A DNA stretch of 64,000 bases from an uncultured Lachnospiraceae bacterium (GTDB taxonomy: Bacteria; Bacillota; Clostridia; Lachnospirales; Lachnospiraceae): NCBI GenBank assembly GCA_947591155.1, contig CANQDA010000021.1, positions 1-64,000 on the forward strand, given 5' to 3'. The translations under genes and the position numbers were made by a program. The first letter of the stretch is position 1; each line of letters begins with the position of its first letter. The notes beneath the pieces were generated by a model. The model saw only the letters and a list, made by a program, of their open reading frames with translations, ran no database searches and had not been told where the DNA came from. Of the stretch, positions 24,369-33,984 are shown piece by piece.

Positions 24369-26519
24369 TTATTTTTTGATTTTTGCAGAAAAGGAAAGTC
24401 CTTTTTTTCTCAAAAGTCTTTTGTATGCCTTTAAAGATTTTTTCGGTACTTTGACGGTAACTTTTTTGTAGATTTTCGAAAATGCCTTTGAACCTACATT
24501 CTTTGTTGTCAATTTTGTACTCTTGATCACGATTGACTTTAGTTGCGGACAAGCGCTGAATGCCTGTTTGCCGATTTTCTCTACGCTTCCCGGTATGGTT
24601 ATCTTGGTTAGATTCACGCACTTATAGAATGCTTTCGCATTAATCGAAGTCAGGCCGGAACCCAGCGTCACTTTCTTCAGTTTTTTACAACCGCTGAATG
24701 CGTTTGCACCGATTTTAGCGACATTTCTTCCAATCTTTACTTTGGTGAGATATTTGTTATTCTTGAAAGCGCTCGGCGCGATGGATGTTACCTTGTAGGT
24801 GGTCCCATTTGCCTGAATCGTATCCGGAATCGTGACGCTCTTGGCGTTGGCATTAGACGGCTTGGTGAACTCGACTTCAAGTCCTGCTCCGGTCACTTTA
24901 TAATTTCCACCGAGTATATTTGGAATTATAGTATCGATGGATGAACTCTGTATATTGTTTTTCTCTCCATCAGAGCTTCCAGACGATGGAGATTGTTTCC
25001 ATTCAGCGGTAAAGATATAATCTTTGAAGCCGGTTTTGTTTTTTGTTGTAGGCTCGTAGCCAGTAACATCGTTTCGTTTCCAACCAAGGAATGTATACCC
25101 TGTACGAGTGGGATCATTCAATTCAATATAGTCGTCCCCAGCACGATAAGAAGTTGGATTGTCCGGCGCATTAATCCCTCCGTTTAGTTCGTAGGAGATT
25201 GTATAATTGTTTCCCCAATAGTATTCTGCATGTACAGATTTACCTTTACAATACCAATGCCAGTTGTCGTAATAACCACATTGTCCGTTTATGACTCTGA
25301 CTTTAAATTTTCCATTAAAAAATGAAGATGTATCGCTAAATTGCCAGTAGAGTAAAGTAAAGTCTTTAATGTGTTCAGGAATTGTGATGGAAGTAATTTT
25401 ACAATCGTCAAAGGCAGTGGCTGAAAAACCCCGACAGTTTTCTGGAAGCGTATAATCTGATACAGCGCTTTTTCCAGCGGGATATCTAACTAGGTAATCT
25501 TTATAAAACAGGACACCGCTTTGAGAGGATAATATTGAATTTCTTGTTCCGGATATAACGTTGATTGCAGTCAGATCATTACATTCAGTAACATGATTAT
25601 ATGCAACCGCATTTAAAATCGTTATATCGTCATCCCATGGTCTGCTTTCTTCAGGCACGTTTTTTAGATTTATCTCAGTTACTCCACTGTTGTGAAATCC
25701 CCAGGAATCACGTACTTTCATATCTACATTTGCCGTAACATGGAGATTTGGGCAGTCTATCAAAGAATAGATACATACATTGCCTAAATCTTTTGGATAG
25801 TTTAATACGGATAATTTCGGAGAATTTGCCCAGCAAAATACTTGTACGGTAGATGGTAGATTGATCTCCTGCAATTCTGGAAATATTCCATCTTCGTTTT
25901 CTATTTCGGTTACGTTTTCATAGAATGTCAGCTTTTTGAGCGCGTTATAACTGTCATCGGGGTTTTGGGGTAAGGAGTAAAGGTTAAGCAGCGATACTTC
26001 TTCCAAATAAGGGAAGTATGTAGTATCTGGGGAATCACCGTAGCCCTCATAGCATACAAAATCATTGTGGGGAAGTTGAAGTTTTCTTAAATTTGCAAAT
26101 TGACGGAAGATTGAATAACCAGGGTCCGTATAAATACATTCTATTGTGTCAGGTAAAATTAGTTCCTTTACTAGTTCAGGAGAAAATGTATGAAAACATG
26201 CCTGGTCGCAGGTATAATCATTTCCCCAGCAATGTGGTGGTGACGAGGGACACTCTCCGCCCACACCGGTTACGGCCATTCCCTCGATACTGCTTGGGAT
26301 TTCCAGTATACCACGGGTGAGCTGCTCCAATGCGCGATAGCCGGTGACAGTTAATGTGCCGTCGGCATTTTTAACACAGATCCATTCACCATAATTTCGT
26401 TCATCTTTGAGGTGGAAGGCTTTAATGTGGAGCGCAGGAGCCAGTGTGCACATGCTCAGCATAAGCAACAGGGTTGCGCAAAACACCAGATTTTTCCATA
26501 AGTTACTTTTCTTTTTCAT
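24369..26519 (-). CDS. BspA-like leucine-rich-repeat surface protein
   Basis: A 716-residue exported protein. A signal peptide (residues 1-34) is followed by several degenerate BspA-type leucine-rich repeats (LKELILPDTIECIY and similar), one InlB/Flg_new-type repeat near 440-505 (YTISYELNGG... GYTFLGWK), and a second run of typical LRR_5 units near 560-690 (SGCKKLKKVTLGSGLTSINAKAF). The end is basic (KRLLRKKGLSFSAKIKK) with no LPXTG motif, so attachment is not by sortase. Such proteins mediate binding to host or other cells in gut and oral bacteria. It is AT-rich, has a strong promoter with a palindromic -10 region, and the divergent HTH gene may regulate it. Confidence 0.85.
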   Translation of the reverse strand: MKKKSNLWKNLVFCATLLLMLSMCTLAPALHIKAFHLKDERNYGEWICVKNADGTLTVTGYRALEQLTRGILEIPSSIEGMAVTGVGGECPSSPPHCWGNDYTCDQACFHTFSPELVKELILPDTIECIYTDPGYSIFRQFANLRKLQLPHNDFVCYEGYGDSPDTTYFPYLEEVSLLNLYSLPQNPDDSYNALKKLTFYENVTEIENEDGIFPELQEINLPSTVQVFCWANSPKLSVLNYPKDLGNVCIYSLIDCPNLHVTANVDMKVRDSWGFHNSGVTEINLKNVPEESRPWDDDITILNAVAYNHVTECNDLTAINVISGTRNSILSSQSGVLFYKDYLVRYPAGKSAVSDYTLPENCRGFSATAFDDCKITSITIPEHIKDFTLLYWQFSDTSSFFNGKFKVRVINGQCGYYDNWHWYCKGKSVHAEYYWGNNYTISYELNGGINAPDNPTSYRAGDDYIELNDPTRTGYTFLGWKRNDVTGYEPTTKNKTGFKDYIFTAEWKQSPSSGSSDGEKNNIQSSSIDTIIPNILGGNYKVTGAGLEVEFTKPSNANAKSVTIPDTIQANGTTYKVTSIAPSAFKNNKYLTKVKIGRNVAKIGANAFSGCKKLKKVTLGSGLTSINAKAFYKCVNLTKITIPGSVEKIGKQAFSACPQLKSIVIKSTKLTTKNVGSKAFSKIYKKVTVKVPKKSLKAYKRLLRKKGLSFSAKIKK

Positions 26520-26570
26520 TTCTCTCCCTCCTTGATTGATCAGTTGTAAGTTGTTTAATCAGTCATAATT

Positions 26571-26599
26571 ATTATAGTCACTATAATGACAATAGTCAA
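26571..26599 (-). promoter_or_regulatory. promoter and operator-like palindrome of the BspA-like gene
   Basis: On the minus strand TTGACT (26594-26599) and TATAAT (26571-26576) are spaced 17 bp. The -10 lies in a perfect palindrome, ATTATAG-TCA-CTATAAT (26571-26587), and TGACTAT repeats nearby, a layout that suits a repressor dimer. Confidence 0.7.
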
Positions 26600-26712
26600 T
26601 GCATAATCAATATTCTACTTTAATTTTGGAATCTTAAATAACAGACAAATGTATTTTATTGTGCAAGGCGTTGTTTTGCGCGCATATCCGTTGGAAAGCA
26701 GGGATGTGTCAC

Positions 26713-26931
26713 ATGATAAGTTATACTCCTTTTTGGGAAACATTAAGGAATTCTTCGGAGTCTACTTACACGCTAATCAATCGGCATCATATTTCGAGTG
26801 CCACGTTGGACAAGTTAAGGAAGAATAAGCCACTGACAACGACAACGATTAATGATCTCTGTCGCATATTGGATTGTCGTATTCAAGACATTGCCCTGTA
26901 TGTACCTTCCGATGAAGATCAGAAGCTTTAG
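26713..26931 (+). CDS. small XRE/Cro-type HTH regulator
   Basis: A 72-residue protein made almost wholly of a helix-turn-helix domain (MISYTPFWETLRNSSEST, ISSATLDKLRKNKPLTTTTI, NDLCRILDCRIQDIALYV). This short family is common in Firmicutes plasmids and islands. The ATG at 26713 gives the family's normal start. It is divergent from the BspA-like gene, 113 bp from the palindromic promoter, and may control it. A strong terminator follows. Confidence 0.8.
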   Translation: MISYTPFWETLRNSSESTYTLINRHHISSATLDKLRKNKPLTTTTINDLCRILDCRIQDIALYVPSDEDQKL

Positions 26932-26986
26932 GAAGCGGTAGGGCGATTGGTTTCATATGTGCTTTTCGCAAAAGAAATGCAAAAAT

Positions 26987-27018
26987 AAAAAAGTTTTCGT
27001 TGTGGCGAAAACTTTTTT
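26987..27018 (+). terminator. terminator after the HTH gene
   Basis: AAAAAAGTTTTCG and CGAAAACTTTTTT form a perfect 13-bp stem with a 6-base loop. It lies immediately before the murE-like remnant. Confidence 0.85.
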
Positions 27019-27020
27019 AT

Positions 27021-27626
27021 TTCATGAGCGACGTTCGGTGCGCGATCGCGGCGGCCGATACCTACGGTGTGCCGATTCGATGTATGAGGCAGGCGCTTGC
27101 GCAAACTACGGTACCGGGACGTATGGAGACCTTTACAAGCAGTGATGGGAAGATTTGCGGGATCGTTGATTTCGCGCACAATCGGCTGAGCTTTGAGAAA
27201 CTGTTTGACGCGGCGTATCAGGAGTACGGTCAGTACAGGCGGATCATCACGATCTTCGGCTGTCCCGGCGGCAAGGCGCTGAACCGCAGGCGGGAGCTCG
27301 GAGTTATCGCCGGACTGTTCTCGGACTATGTCTGCGTGACTTCGGACGACCCGGGCACGGAGTGTCAGGAGAGTATTGCCGCAGAGGTGCGCGGCTACGT
27401 GGAGATGACGGGATGCAGCTGTACCTGCATTGCGGAACGCGCCGAGGCGGTCCGCGCGATGATCGAATACGCGAGGGAGCAGAAGGGAAAGAGCCTGATC
27501 CTGTTGCTCGGGCGCGGGAGCGAGAAATATCAGTGGTTCGGGGAGCGCCTGCGCGAGTATCCGCCCGATGCGCAGCTAATGAGCGAGGGTTTACAGTTCA
27601 GACCAGGCCGAAGCACTTGCTGCTGA
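27021..27626 (+). pseudogene. truncated and internally deleted MurE-like gene, copy 2
   Basis: Starts with the codons for SDVRCAIAAADTYGVP, which join two separate parts of the intact gene (SDVRRAMAA near 20869 and AAIAAADTYGVP near 21541), so about 660 bp are missing between two GCGAT(C/G)GCGGCGG repeats. From there it follows the intact copy at about 95 percent to the end, keeping the same altered FAHN and DDPG motifs. The reading frame then runs into a MITE-like insertion and ends with a foreign tail (EGLQFRPGRSTCC). The N-terminal and ATPase domains are lost, so it cannot be an active ligase. Confidence 0.85.
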
Positions 27627-27722
27627 GGCCGTAAGAAAGTGATTCAGGAGGCAGTTTGGACTTCGCGAAGCGAATTTGCATGTTCAAACTGCGCGTCGCT
27701 GGTCACGGAGTGAACAGTAACG
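27590..27722. mobile_element. MITE-like 130-bp insertion
   Basis: TTACAGTTCA (27591-27600) and TGAACAGTAA (27711-27720) form terminal inverted repeats with one mismatch. CGAGGG occurs directly repeated at 27584-27589 and 27723-27728, while the matching place in the intact murE copy (near 22081) has it once. Inside there is a hairpin (GCAGTTTG/CAAACTGC near 27651-27692). There is no coding capacity. Confidence 0.75.
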
Positions 27723-27782
27723 CGAGGGGCTCTGGAGGAGTATGACGCGCGAAGAAAATATTTAAATATCTGTTTGAAATGA

Positions 27783-27811
27783 TTGATATTATCCGGCGGA
27801 TAAGATATACT
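27783..27811 (+). promoter_or_regulatory. duplicated promoter, copy 2 (nitroreductase)
   Basis: TTGATA (27783-27788) and TATACT (27806-27811), 17 bp apart and 43 bp before the nitroreductase ATG. Nearly identical to 22605-22633. Confidence 0.7.
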
Positions 27812-27853
27812 TTGAGAAGTTATTTATCGCCAAGAAAGAGAGAGGATAAACAC

Positions 27854-28435
27854 ATGATCAAAGATCTGGTAAAACAAAATAGAAGCTACCGCGGCTACGA
27901 TGAGAGCCGCCGTGTGACGGAGGCTGAGCTGCGCGAGATGGTGGACTGCGCGAGGCTCACCGCGTCGAGCGTGAACATGCAGCCGCTGAAGTATTATCTG
28001 GCGTGGGAGAAGGATGAGGTGGATCGGATTCAAGCGCTGACCGCTTGGGCGAGAGGCCTGCCGGAGATGACGCTGCCGCACGAGGGCATGCGTCCGACGG
28101 CATTCATCGTGATCTGTCAGGATAAGAGCATTCAGGAGTCGCTTGCGCGTTTTCAGAAGGACGTCGGGATCGCGGCGCAGACGATTCTTCTGGCGGCGGT
28201 CGAGATGGGACTCGGCGGCTGTATGATCGGGAATTTCGGGGCGGATTCCGTGCGGCAGGAGCTTGGCCTTTCGGAGGATCTCGCACCGCTTTTGATCGTC
28301 GCGATCGGAAAACCCGCGGAGAAGATCGTGCTGACCGAGGTGGGCGAGGGCGAGTCCGTCGCGTACTATCGGGACGGGAACGACGTCCATTATGTGCCGA
28401 AGCGCAGACTGGAGGACGTCATCATAGGACATTGA
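27854..28435 (+). CDS. nitroreductase family protein
   Basis: A 193-residue flavoprotein of the nitroreductase superfamily. The FMN-binding start is seen (QNRSYRGYDESRRVTEAEL), followed by ASSVNMQPLKYYLAW and the second conserved part GLGGCMIGNFGADSVRQELGL. It probably reduces nitro or quinone groups, or an unknown metabolite, with NAD(P)H. The ATG at 27854 has AGAGAGGA upstream; an earlier in-frame ATG at 27779 lies within the promoter and is rejected. This is the intact member of a duplicated pair; the other copy at 23504 is deleted. Confidence 0.9.
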   Translation: MIKDLVKQNRSYRGYDESRRVTEAELREMVDCARLTASSVNMQPLKYYLAWEKDEVDRIQALTAWARGLPEMTLPHEGMRPTAFIVICQDKSIQESLARFQKDVGIAAQTILLAAVEMGLGGCMIGNFGADSVRQELGLSEDLAPLLIVAIGKPAEKIVLTEVGEGESVAYYRDGNDVHYVPKRRLEDVIIGH

Positions 28436-28517
28436 GCCGGTGGGCGATCTTCCGGTTGACTTGTGGCTGTTGTCGGTCGCTCTGGCAGAACAGGATAAGG
28501 ACAGGGGGTAATTCAAA

Positions 28518-30221
28518 GTGAAGTTTTCAGAGATGATTTACGAGCGCCCGGATCTCAAAGAGATGAAAGGACAGATCGCCGGACTGACGGAAAGGCTTCG
28601 CGCCGCGAAGGACTATGCGGAGGCGAAGGAGGTCTTTCTGGCGAAGGAGGAGTTTGAGAAGCACATCATCACGCTGCGTACGCTCGCGAACATCCGGCAC
28701 GACATCGACACGCGCGACGCGTTTTACGATGAGGAGATGAAATTCTGGGACGGAGCGATGCCGGAGCTCGAAGAATACAGGCAGGACTGGACGAAGGCGA
28801 TGCTGGAGAGCCCGTACCGGAAGGATTTCTCAGAGGAGTACGGCGATCTGATGTTCGTGAAGGCCGAGATGGAGCTGAAGACGTTCTCTCCCAGGATCAT
28901 CCCGGAGCTGCAGAAGGAAAACGAGCTGAAGACGCGCTATGAGAAGCTGCTCGCGTCGGCGCAGATCCCGTTTGAGGACGGGACGTTCACGCTCTCGCAG
29001 ATGTCGCCGTTCAAGAACGATCCGGACGACGCGCGCCGTCTGGCCGCCTGGAAGGCGGAGGGGCAGTGGTACAAGGACAATCAGGAACAGTTCGACGAGC
29101 TGTACGATCAGCTCGTGAAGCTGCGCGACGCGATGGGCAGGAAGCTGGGCTATGACGGCTACACGCAGCTCGGCTATTACCGCATGGAGCGCAACTGTTA
29201 TACGAAGGCGGACGTTGAGAAGTTCCGCGCGGCGGTCGTGAAATATCTGGTGCCGGTCGCGGACGCGGTCTACCGGGAGCAGGCGAAGCGTCTCGGAAAG
29301 ACTTATCCGATGAGCTTCGCGGACAACGCGTTGGAGTTCCGCTCCGGCAACCCGCGGCCGCAGGGGACGCCGCAGGAGATCCTGGCGCAGGGACGGAAAT
29401 TCTACGGGGAGCTCTCGCCGGAGACAAAGGAATTTTTCGACACGATGCTGGACTGCGAGCTGCTCGACGTGCTCTCGACGACCGGAAAGGCCGGCGGAGG
29501 ATACTGCACGAGTATTCCGGACTACAAGGTGCCGTTCATCTTCGCGAACTTCAACGGGACGCAGCACGACGTGGAGGTCATCACACACGAGGCGGGGCAC
29601 GCCTTCGCCGCGTGGATGAACCGCGACCGCGTGCCGCTTGAGAATATCTGGCCGGGACTGGAGGCCTGCGAGGTCCACTCGATGTCGATGGAATTCTTCG
29701 CGTGGCCCTGGGCGGAGGGATTCTTCGGGGAAGATACCCGCAAATTCTATTACAGTCACCTGGCGGGGGCGCTGACCTTCATCCCCTACGGGACGATGGT
29801 CGACCATTTCCAGCATGTCGTCTATGAGAAGCCGCAGATGACGCCGCGGGAGCGACACGATGTCTGGAAGGAGCTGCTGGGTGTGTATATGCCGTGGATG
29901 AAGCTGGACGGCGAGATCCCGTTCTACAGTGAGGGTGAGGGCTGGCAGCGGCAGCATCACATCTATTCTTCGCCGTTTTATTACATCGACTACTGTCTGG
30001 CACAGACGGTTTCCCTGCAGTTCTGGGCAAGGATACAGGACGATCCGAAGGATGCCTGGAAGCACTATATGGCGTACACGAAGCAGGGCGGAAGCCGCGT
30101 GTTCACAGAGCTTTTGTCGCACGCCGGCCTTGACAGTCCGTTTGACGAGCGCTGCCTGAAGGGAGTCTGCGAGAAGGCGAACGCCTGGCTGAAAGCATTC
30201 GATATGGGTGGGATCTGTTGA
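28518..30221 (+). CDS. M3-family oligoendopeptidase
   Basis: A 567-residue cytoplasmic zinc peptidase of the PepF/oligoendopeptidase type. The zinc motif HEAGH is at about residues 356-360 (VITHEAGHAFAAW) with the third ligand Glu about 28 residues further (LEACEVHSMSMEFF). The N-terminal helical part (1-150) and the conserved YYIDYCLAQTVSLQFW near the end fit the family. It cuts short peptides and probably processes what the oligopeptide transporter encoded 600 bp downstream brings in. The ATG at 28518 follows AGGGGG. Confidence 0.93.
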   Translation: MKFSEMIYERPDLKEMKGQIAGLTERLRAAKDYAEAKEVFLAKEEFEKHIITLRTLANIRHDIDTRDAFYDEEMKFWDGAMPELEEYRQDWTKAMLESPYRKDFSEEYGDLMFVKAEMELKTFSPRIIPELQKENELKTRYEKLLASAQIPFEDGTFTLSQMSPFKNDPDDARRLAAWKAEGQWYKDNQEQFDELYDQLVKLRDAMGRKLGYDGYTQLGYYRMERNCYTKADVEKFRAAVVKYLVPVADAVYREQAKRLGKTYPMSFADNALEFRSGNPRPQGTPQEILAQGRKFYGELSPETKEFFDTMLDCELLDVLSTTGKAGGGYCTSIPDYKVPFIFANFNGTQHDVEVITHEAGHAFAAWMNRDRVPLENIWPGLEACEVHSMSMEFFAWPWAEGFFGEDTRKFYYSHLAGALTFIPYGTMVDHFQHVVYEKPQMTPRERHDVWKELLGVYMPWMKLDGEIPFYSEGEGWQRQHHIYSSPFYYIDYCLAQTVSLQFWARIQDDPKDAWKHYMAYTKQGGSRVFTELLSHAGLDSPFDERCLKGVCEKANAWLKAFDMGGIC

Positions 30222-30222
30222 C

Positions 30223-30744
30223 ATGGCGGAGAAGAGAAAGGGGCGCAGGGCGTACCTGAACGATTTCAAAAAAAATGAACAGGGAGAGTACGAGTACGGC
30301 GGCCGTCGGTACAGCTACCGGGGAGACGGCCTCGGGCGCAGGAGGATGCGGACCGCTTTGCTGTGTGCTTTGATGACTGCATTGATGACGGCGGCCGGGT
30401 GTGTGGACGCGCCGGGCATGCGGGGCTGTTTTTATGTGCTGCTCCCCTACGCGGCGGGCCTGGCGTCCGCCGCCGGGGTCTGTCTGGCGGTATACCGCTT
30501 CTGTACGGGAGGAGATCCGATGAAGGAGTACGTCTATGAGGCGAGCGTGCCGAAGATCCCGGGCCGCGCGCTGTTCTCGGCTGTCTGCGCAGGTCTCGCC
30601 GCTTCAGGGGAGGCCTTTTTTGCGTTGCAAAATGGTTCTGGAGGTAAAATGGCGGGGTTCGCGCTCTTTCTGCTTCTGGAAGCGGCAGCGGCGGTCCCCG
30701 CTTTGTTCCTATGGAGAGACGCCCGGGGAAACGTTTGGATATAA
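30223..30744 (+). CDS. membrane protein of unknown function
   Basis: A 173-residue protein with a charged 45-residue start (EKRKGRRAYLNDFKKNEQGE, GGRRYSYRGDG) and four predicted helices (about 47-65, 70-95, 115-135, 145-165). No family is recognised. The ATG at 30223 lies 1 bp after the oligoendopeptidase stop, so the two are likely coupled. An alternative GTG start at 30208 overlaps that gene. Confidence 0.65.
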   Translation: MAEKRKGRRAYLNDFKKNEQGEYEYGGRRYSYRGDGLGRRRMRTALLCALMTALMTAAGCVDAPGMRGCFYVLLPYAAGLASAAGVCLAVYRFCTGGDPMKEYVYEASVPKIPGRALFSAVCAGLAASGEAFFALQNGSGGKMAGFALFLLLEAAAAVPALFLWRDARGNVWI

Positions 30745-30765
30745 TTCACAAAATTACATTTAGGA

Positions 30766-30794
30766 TTGACACTTTCTGGGTAAAAAGGTAAAAT
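30766..30794 (+). promoter_or_regulatory. promoter of the oligopeptide transporter operon
   Basis: TTGACA (30766-30771) and TAAAAT (30789-30794), 17 bp apart, 47 bp before the ATG; AAAGGAGG serves as ribosome binding site. Confidence 0.75.
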
Positions 30795-30840
30795 AAATTG
30801 AAGTGTTTTTTTGTGTAAAATATTTAAAGGAGGTTAAAAC

Positions 30841-33840
30841 ATGACAAAAGCAAGAAAATTCCTTGCTTTGGCGCTGGCGGCGGCCATGACGGTATCTCTG
30901 GTCGGCTGCGGCGGCGGAGAGAAGGAGACAGAGGCTCCGGCGACTGAGAAGAAGACGGAAGCTGTGACGGAGAAGGTTACTGAGGCTCCGACTGAGGCGG
31001 TAACAGAAGCTCCGACTGAAAAAGAGACAGAAGCACCGACGGAGGCGGTAACCGAACAGGTGACAGAAGCTGCCGCGCTCACGGCTGCGGAGACGGAAGC
31101 ACCGACCGAGGAAGAGACAGAAGCATCGACCGAGGCGGTAACCGAGCAGGTGACAGAGGCTGCCGCACTCACGGCTGCGGAGACGGAAGCCCCCACTGAG
31201 GAAGAGACGGAAGCACCGACCGAGGCTGAGACTGAGGCTCCGACGGAAGAACATACAGAAGCTCTGGCTGAGACGGAGGAAGAGACCGAGGCTCAGACTG
31301 AGAGCGGCGCGGCTGTGACGGCTGCGGAGATCGTTGCGACGGCAGAAAGCGAACTCGTTGAGCTTGAGAGCGAAGCGGAGTCCGATGTCGCGGCACTGAT
31401 CACGGCTGCAGAGCTTGAGGAAAAGGAGACAGAAGCTCTGACAGAAGAAGAGACGGAAGCCCCGACCGAGGCTGAGACCGAGGCTTTGACGGAAGAGGAG
31501 ACCGAGGCTCAGACCGAAGAGGAGACGGAAGCCCCGACTGAGAAGGTGACCGAAGCAGAGACGGAGGCTTTGGCGGAGGAAGAGACGGAAGCTGTCACCG
31601 AGGGCGGCGCGGCTGTGACGGGCGCTGAACTGGCGGCTGCAGAGGCTGAGAGCGAGAGCGAGGATGTTACTCCGGCTGAGAAGGACGGGAACACCGTCGT
31701 GATCGCGACGGAGCAGGGTCTTGAGGGCAAGTTCTCCCCGTTCTTCGCGTCGAGCCAGGCGGACAACGATATCATGGGGATGGTTGACCTGCAGACGATC
31801 GTGCTCGACCGTGTGTCGAACCCGGTCAACAACGGTATCGCGGGCGAGACGCGCGCGTACAACGGCACGGACTATGAGTACACCGGCGCAGGCGATATCA
31901 GCGTCACGGAGAATGAGGACGGTACAGTGGACTACGAACTGAAGATCCGCGACGACATCGAGTTCTCGGACGGCGAGCCGGTGACGATCGACGATGTGAT
32001 CTTCAGCATGTATGTGCTCCTCGATCCGACCTACGACGGCAGCGCGACCATGTTCTCGCTTCCGATCGAGGGTCTGGAGGAGTACCGCAGCGGTATGGAG
32101 CCGTTGTACTCACTGCTGCTCGATGCGGGCGAGGACAACACCGATTTCACCTACTGGGACGAGGAGACGCAGACGGCGTTCTGGACCGAGGCTCTTCCGG
32201 CCGCGGGCGAGAAGTTCGCGCAGTCCATCCTCGACTATTGTATTGCAAACGGTTACAACGCGCCGGACGATCCGGTAGAGGCGATCACTCCGAACTGGGG
32301 CTTTGAAGTGGAAGAGGGCGCGACCGCTCTGGATTTCTTCAACGCGATGGTGGAAGGACACGGCGGCGATTACAAAGAGGTGTCCGAGGTCGAGCTGGCG
32401 AGCAGCGGCCTGTGGAGCTATCTGGATCCGTCCTACCTTATCGGTATTGAGACGGAGGATTCCGCGGACTATATCTCCGGTATCGAGAGAGTCGACGACT
32501 ACACGCTGCGCGTGACGACGACCGAGCTGGACGCGACGGCGATCTACCAGATGCAGATCCCGATCGCTCCGCTGCACTACTATGGCGATGCGGACGAGTA
32601 CGATTATGAAGGCCATAACTTCGGTTTCACGAAGGGCGATCTGTCCGCCGTGAAGGAGAAGACATCCGAGCCGCTGGGCGCAGGCCCGTACATCTTTAAG
32701 GAGTACTCCAACGGCGTCGTCTACATGGACGCGAACCCGAATTACTTCAAGGGTGAGCCTGAGATCGCGCACCTGAACTTCCTGGAGTCTGCGGAGTCGG
32801 ATAAGGTCAACGGTATCGTGGCAGGTACGCTGGATATCTCCGATCCGAGCTTCTCGGTAGACACCGCGAAGCAGATCGCTTCCGAGAACGGCTTCAGCGA
32901 CGACGAGTGGGATAACTTTGACGGTCCGGTCATCACGACCAAGCTGATCGATTACCGCGGCTACGGCTACATCGGCGTCAACCCGAACAACGTCAAGGTC
33001 GGCGACGATCCGTATTCGGATGAGTCCAAGGCTCTGCGCAAGGCGATCGCTACGATGATCGCGGTGTACCGCGACGAGGCGATCGACTCCTACTACGGTT
33101 CGACGGCTTCCGTGATCAACTATCCGATCTCCAACACCTCCTGGGCTGCGCCGCAGACCACGGACGACGGATATCAGATCGCTTACTCGGTCGACGTGGA
33201 CGGCAATCCGATCTACACGGCCGACATGACGGCGGAGGACAAGTACGCGGCCGCGCTTGAGGCTGCGCTCGGATACTTCGAGAAGGCGGGATACACGATC
33301 GAGGACGGCAAGCTGACGGCGGCTCCGGAGGGCGCGAAGCTTGAGTACGAGTGCATCCTCGGCGGCAACGGCCAGGGCGACCACCCGAGCTTCCTGCTTC
33401 TGAAGAACGTGGCTGACGCGATGAAGGAGATCGGCTTCACCCTGAGCATCAACGATGTGGTGAACGCGGATGAACTGTACTCGAGCTATCAGAACGGCAT
33501 CGCGGAGCTGTGGTGCGCCGCATGGTCGGCAGGTTCCGATCCGGATATGTATCAGCTTTACCACTCTCAGGGAAGCACGAACTACTACCAGATCAGGGTG
33601 GACGAGCTGGATGAGCTGATCGAGGCAGGCCGCGCGTCTACGGATCAGACCTACCGCAAGTCGATCTATCAGGCCGCGATGGAGATCATCATGGATTACG
33701 CGGTGGAGATCCCGATCTACCAGAGAAGCGACGCTCTCGCGATCTCTACGGAGCGCGTAGTGGTAGACTCGATGCCGAACGACATGACTCCGTACTGGAG
33801 CTATCTGGATGAGATCGAGAAACTGGAGCTTGTGCAGTAA
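30841..33840 (+). CDS. oppA: oligopeptide ABC transporter binding lipoprotein with long TEA-repeat stalk
   Basis: A 999-residue lipoprotein: signal peptide with lipobox VGC (lipidated Cys23), then about 255 residues of low-complexity repeats built on [31 protein letters not shown] and similar units, then a family 5 solute-binding domain (about 283-999) with normal motifs ([32 protein letters not shown]). Usual OppA length is about 550 residues, so both the stalk and a somewhat large binding domain stand out. The stalk is strongly acidic, with at least one near-exact internal duplication of about 90 bp (31057-31200). It probably holds the binding domain away from the membrane through the wall. 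It heads the opp operon. Confidence 0.93.
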   Translation: MTKARKFLALALAAAMTVSLVGCGGGEKETEAPATEKKTEAVTEKVTEAPTEAVTEAPTEKETEAPTEAVTEQVTEAAALTAAETEAPTEEETEASTEAVTEQVTEAAALTAAETEAPTEEETEAPTEAETEAPTEEHTEALAETEEETEAQTESGAAVTAAEIVATAESELVELESEAESDVAALITAAELEEKETEALTEEETEAPTEAETEALTEEETEAQTEEETEAPTEKVTEAETEALAEEETEAVTEGGAAVTGAELAAAEAESESEDVTPAEKDGNTVVIATEQGLEGKFSPFFASSQADNDIMGMVDLQTIVLDRVSNPVNNGIAGETRAYNGTDYEYTGAGDISVTENEDGTVDYELKIRDDIEFSDGEPVTIDDVIFSMYVLLDPTYDGSATMFSLPIEGLEEYRSGMEPLYSLLLDAGEDNTDFTYWDEETQTAFWTEALPAAGEKFAQSILDYCIANGYNAPDDPVEAITPNWGFEVEEGATALDFFNAMVEGHGGDYKEVSEVELASSGLWSYLDPSYLIGIETEDSADYISGIERVDDYTLRVTTTELDATAIYQMQIPIAPLHYYGDADEYDYEGHNFGFTKGDLSAVKEKTSEPLGAGPYIFKEYSNGVVYMDANPNYFKGEPEIAHLNFLESAESDKVNGIVAGTLDISDPSFSVDTAKQIASENGFSDDEWDNFDGPVITTKLIDYRGYGYIGVNPNNVKVGDDPYSDESKALRKAIATMIAVYRDEAIDSYYGSTASVINYPISNTSWAAPQTTDDGYQIAYSVDVDGNPIYTADMTAEDKYAAALEAALGYFEKAGYTIEDGKLTAAPEGAKLEYECILGGNGQGDHPSFLLLKNVADAMKEIGFTLSINDVVNADELYSSYQNGIAELWCAAWSAGSDPDMYQLYHSQGSTNYYQIRVDELDELIEAGRASTDQTYRKSIYQAAMEIIMDYAVEIPIYQRSDALAISTERVVVDSMPNDMTPYWSYLDEIEKLELVQ

Positions 33841-33882
33841 TGCAGTAAGCGCATGAGAACCAAAAACTGAATCAGTGAATTT

Positions 33883-33940
33883 GCCGCGCAGCAGGGGCCT
33901 GTACTCAGAGGTGAGGCAGCCGTATGTTGCGCGGCTTTTC
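33883..33940 (+). terminator. intercistronic terminator between oppA and oppB
   Basis: GCCGCGCA (33883-33890) pairs with TGCGCGGC (33928-33935), followed by TTTTCTTT. Partial termination here would give more binding protein than permease, a common arrangement. Confidence 0.65.
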
Positions 33941-33984
33941 TTTCACAGGATTTCGATTCAGGACGACAGGAAGGAGGGCTTTTT

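Noticed and set aside
28830..30269. 479-codon minus-strand frame opposite the oligoendopeptidase
   Set aside because: The sense strand encodes a complete M3 peptidase with its zinc motif; the antisense frame has no signals.
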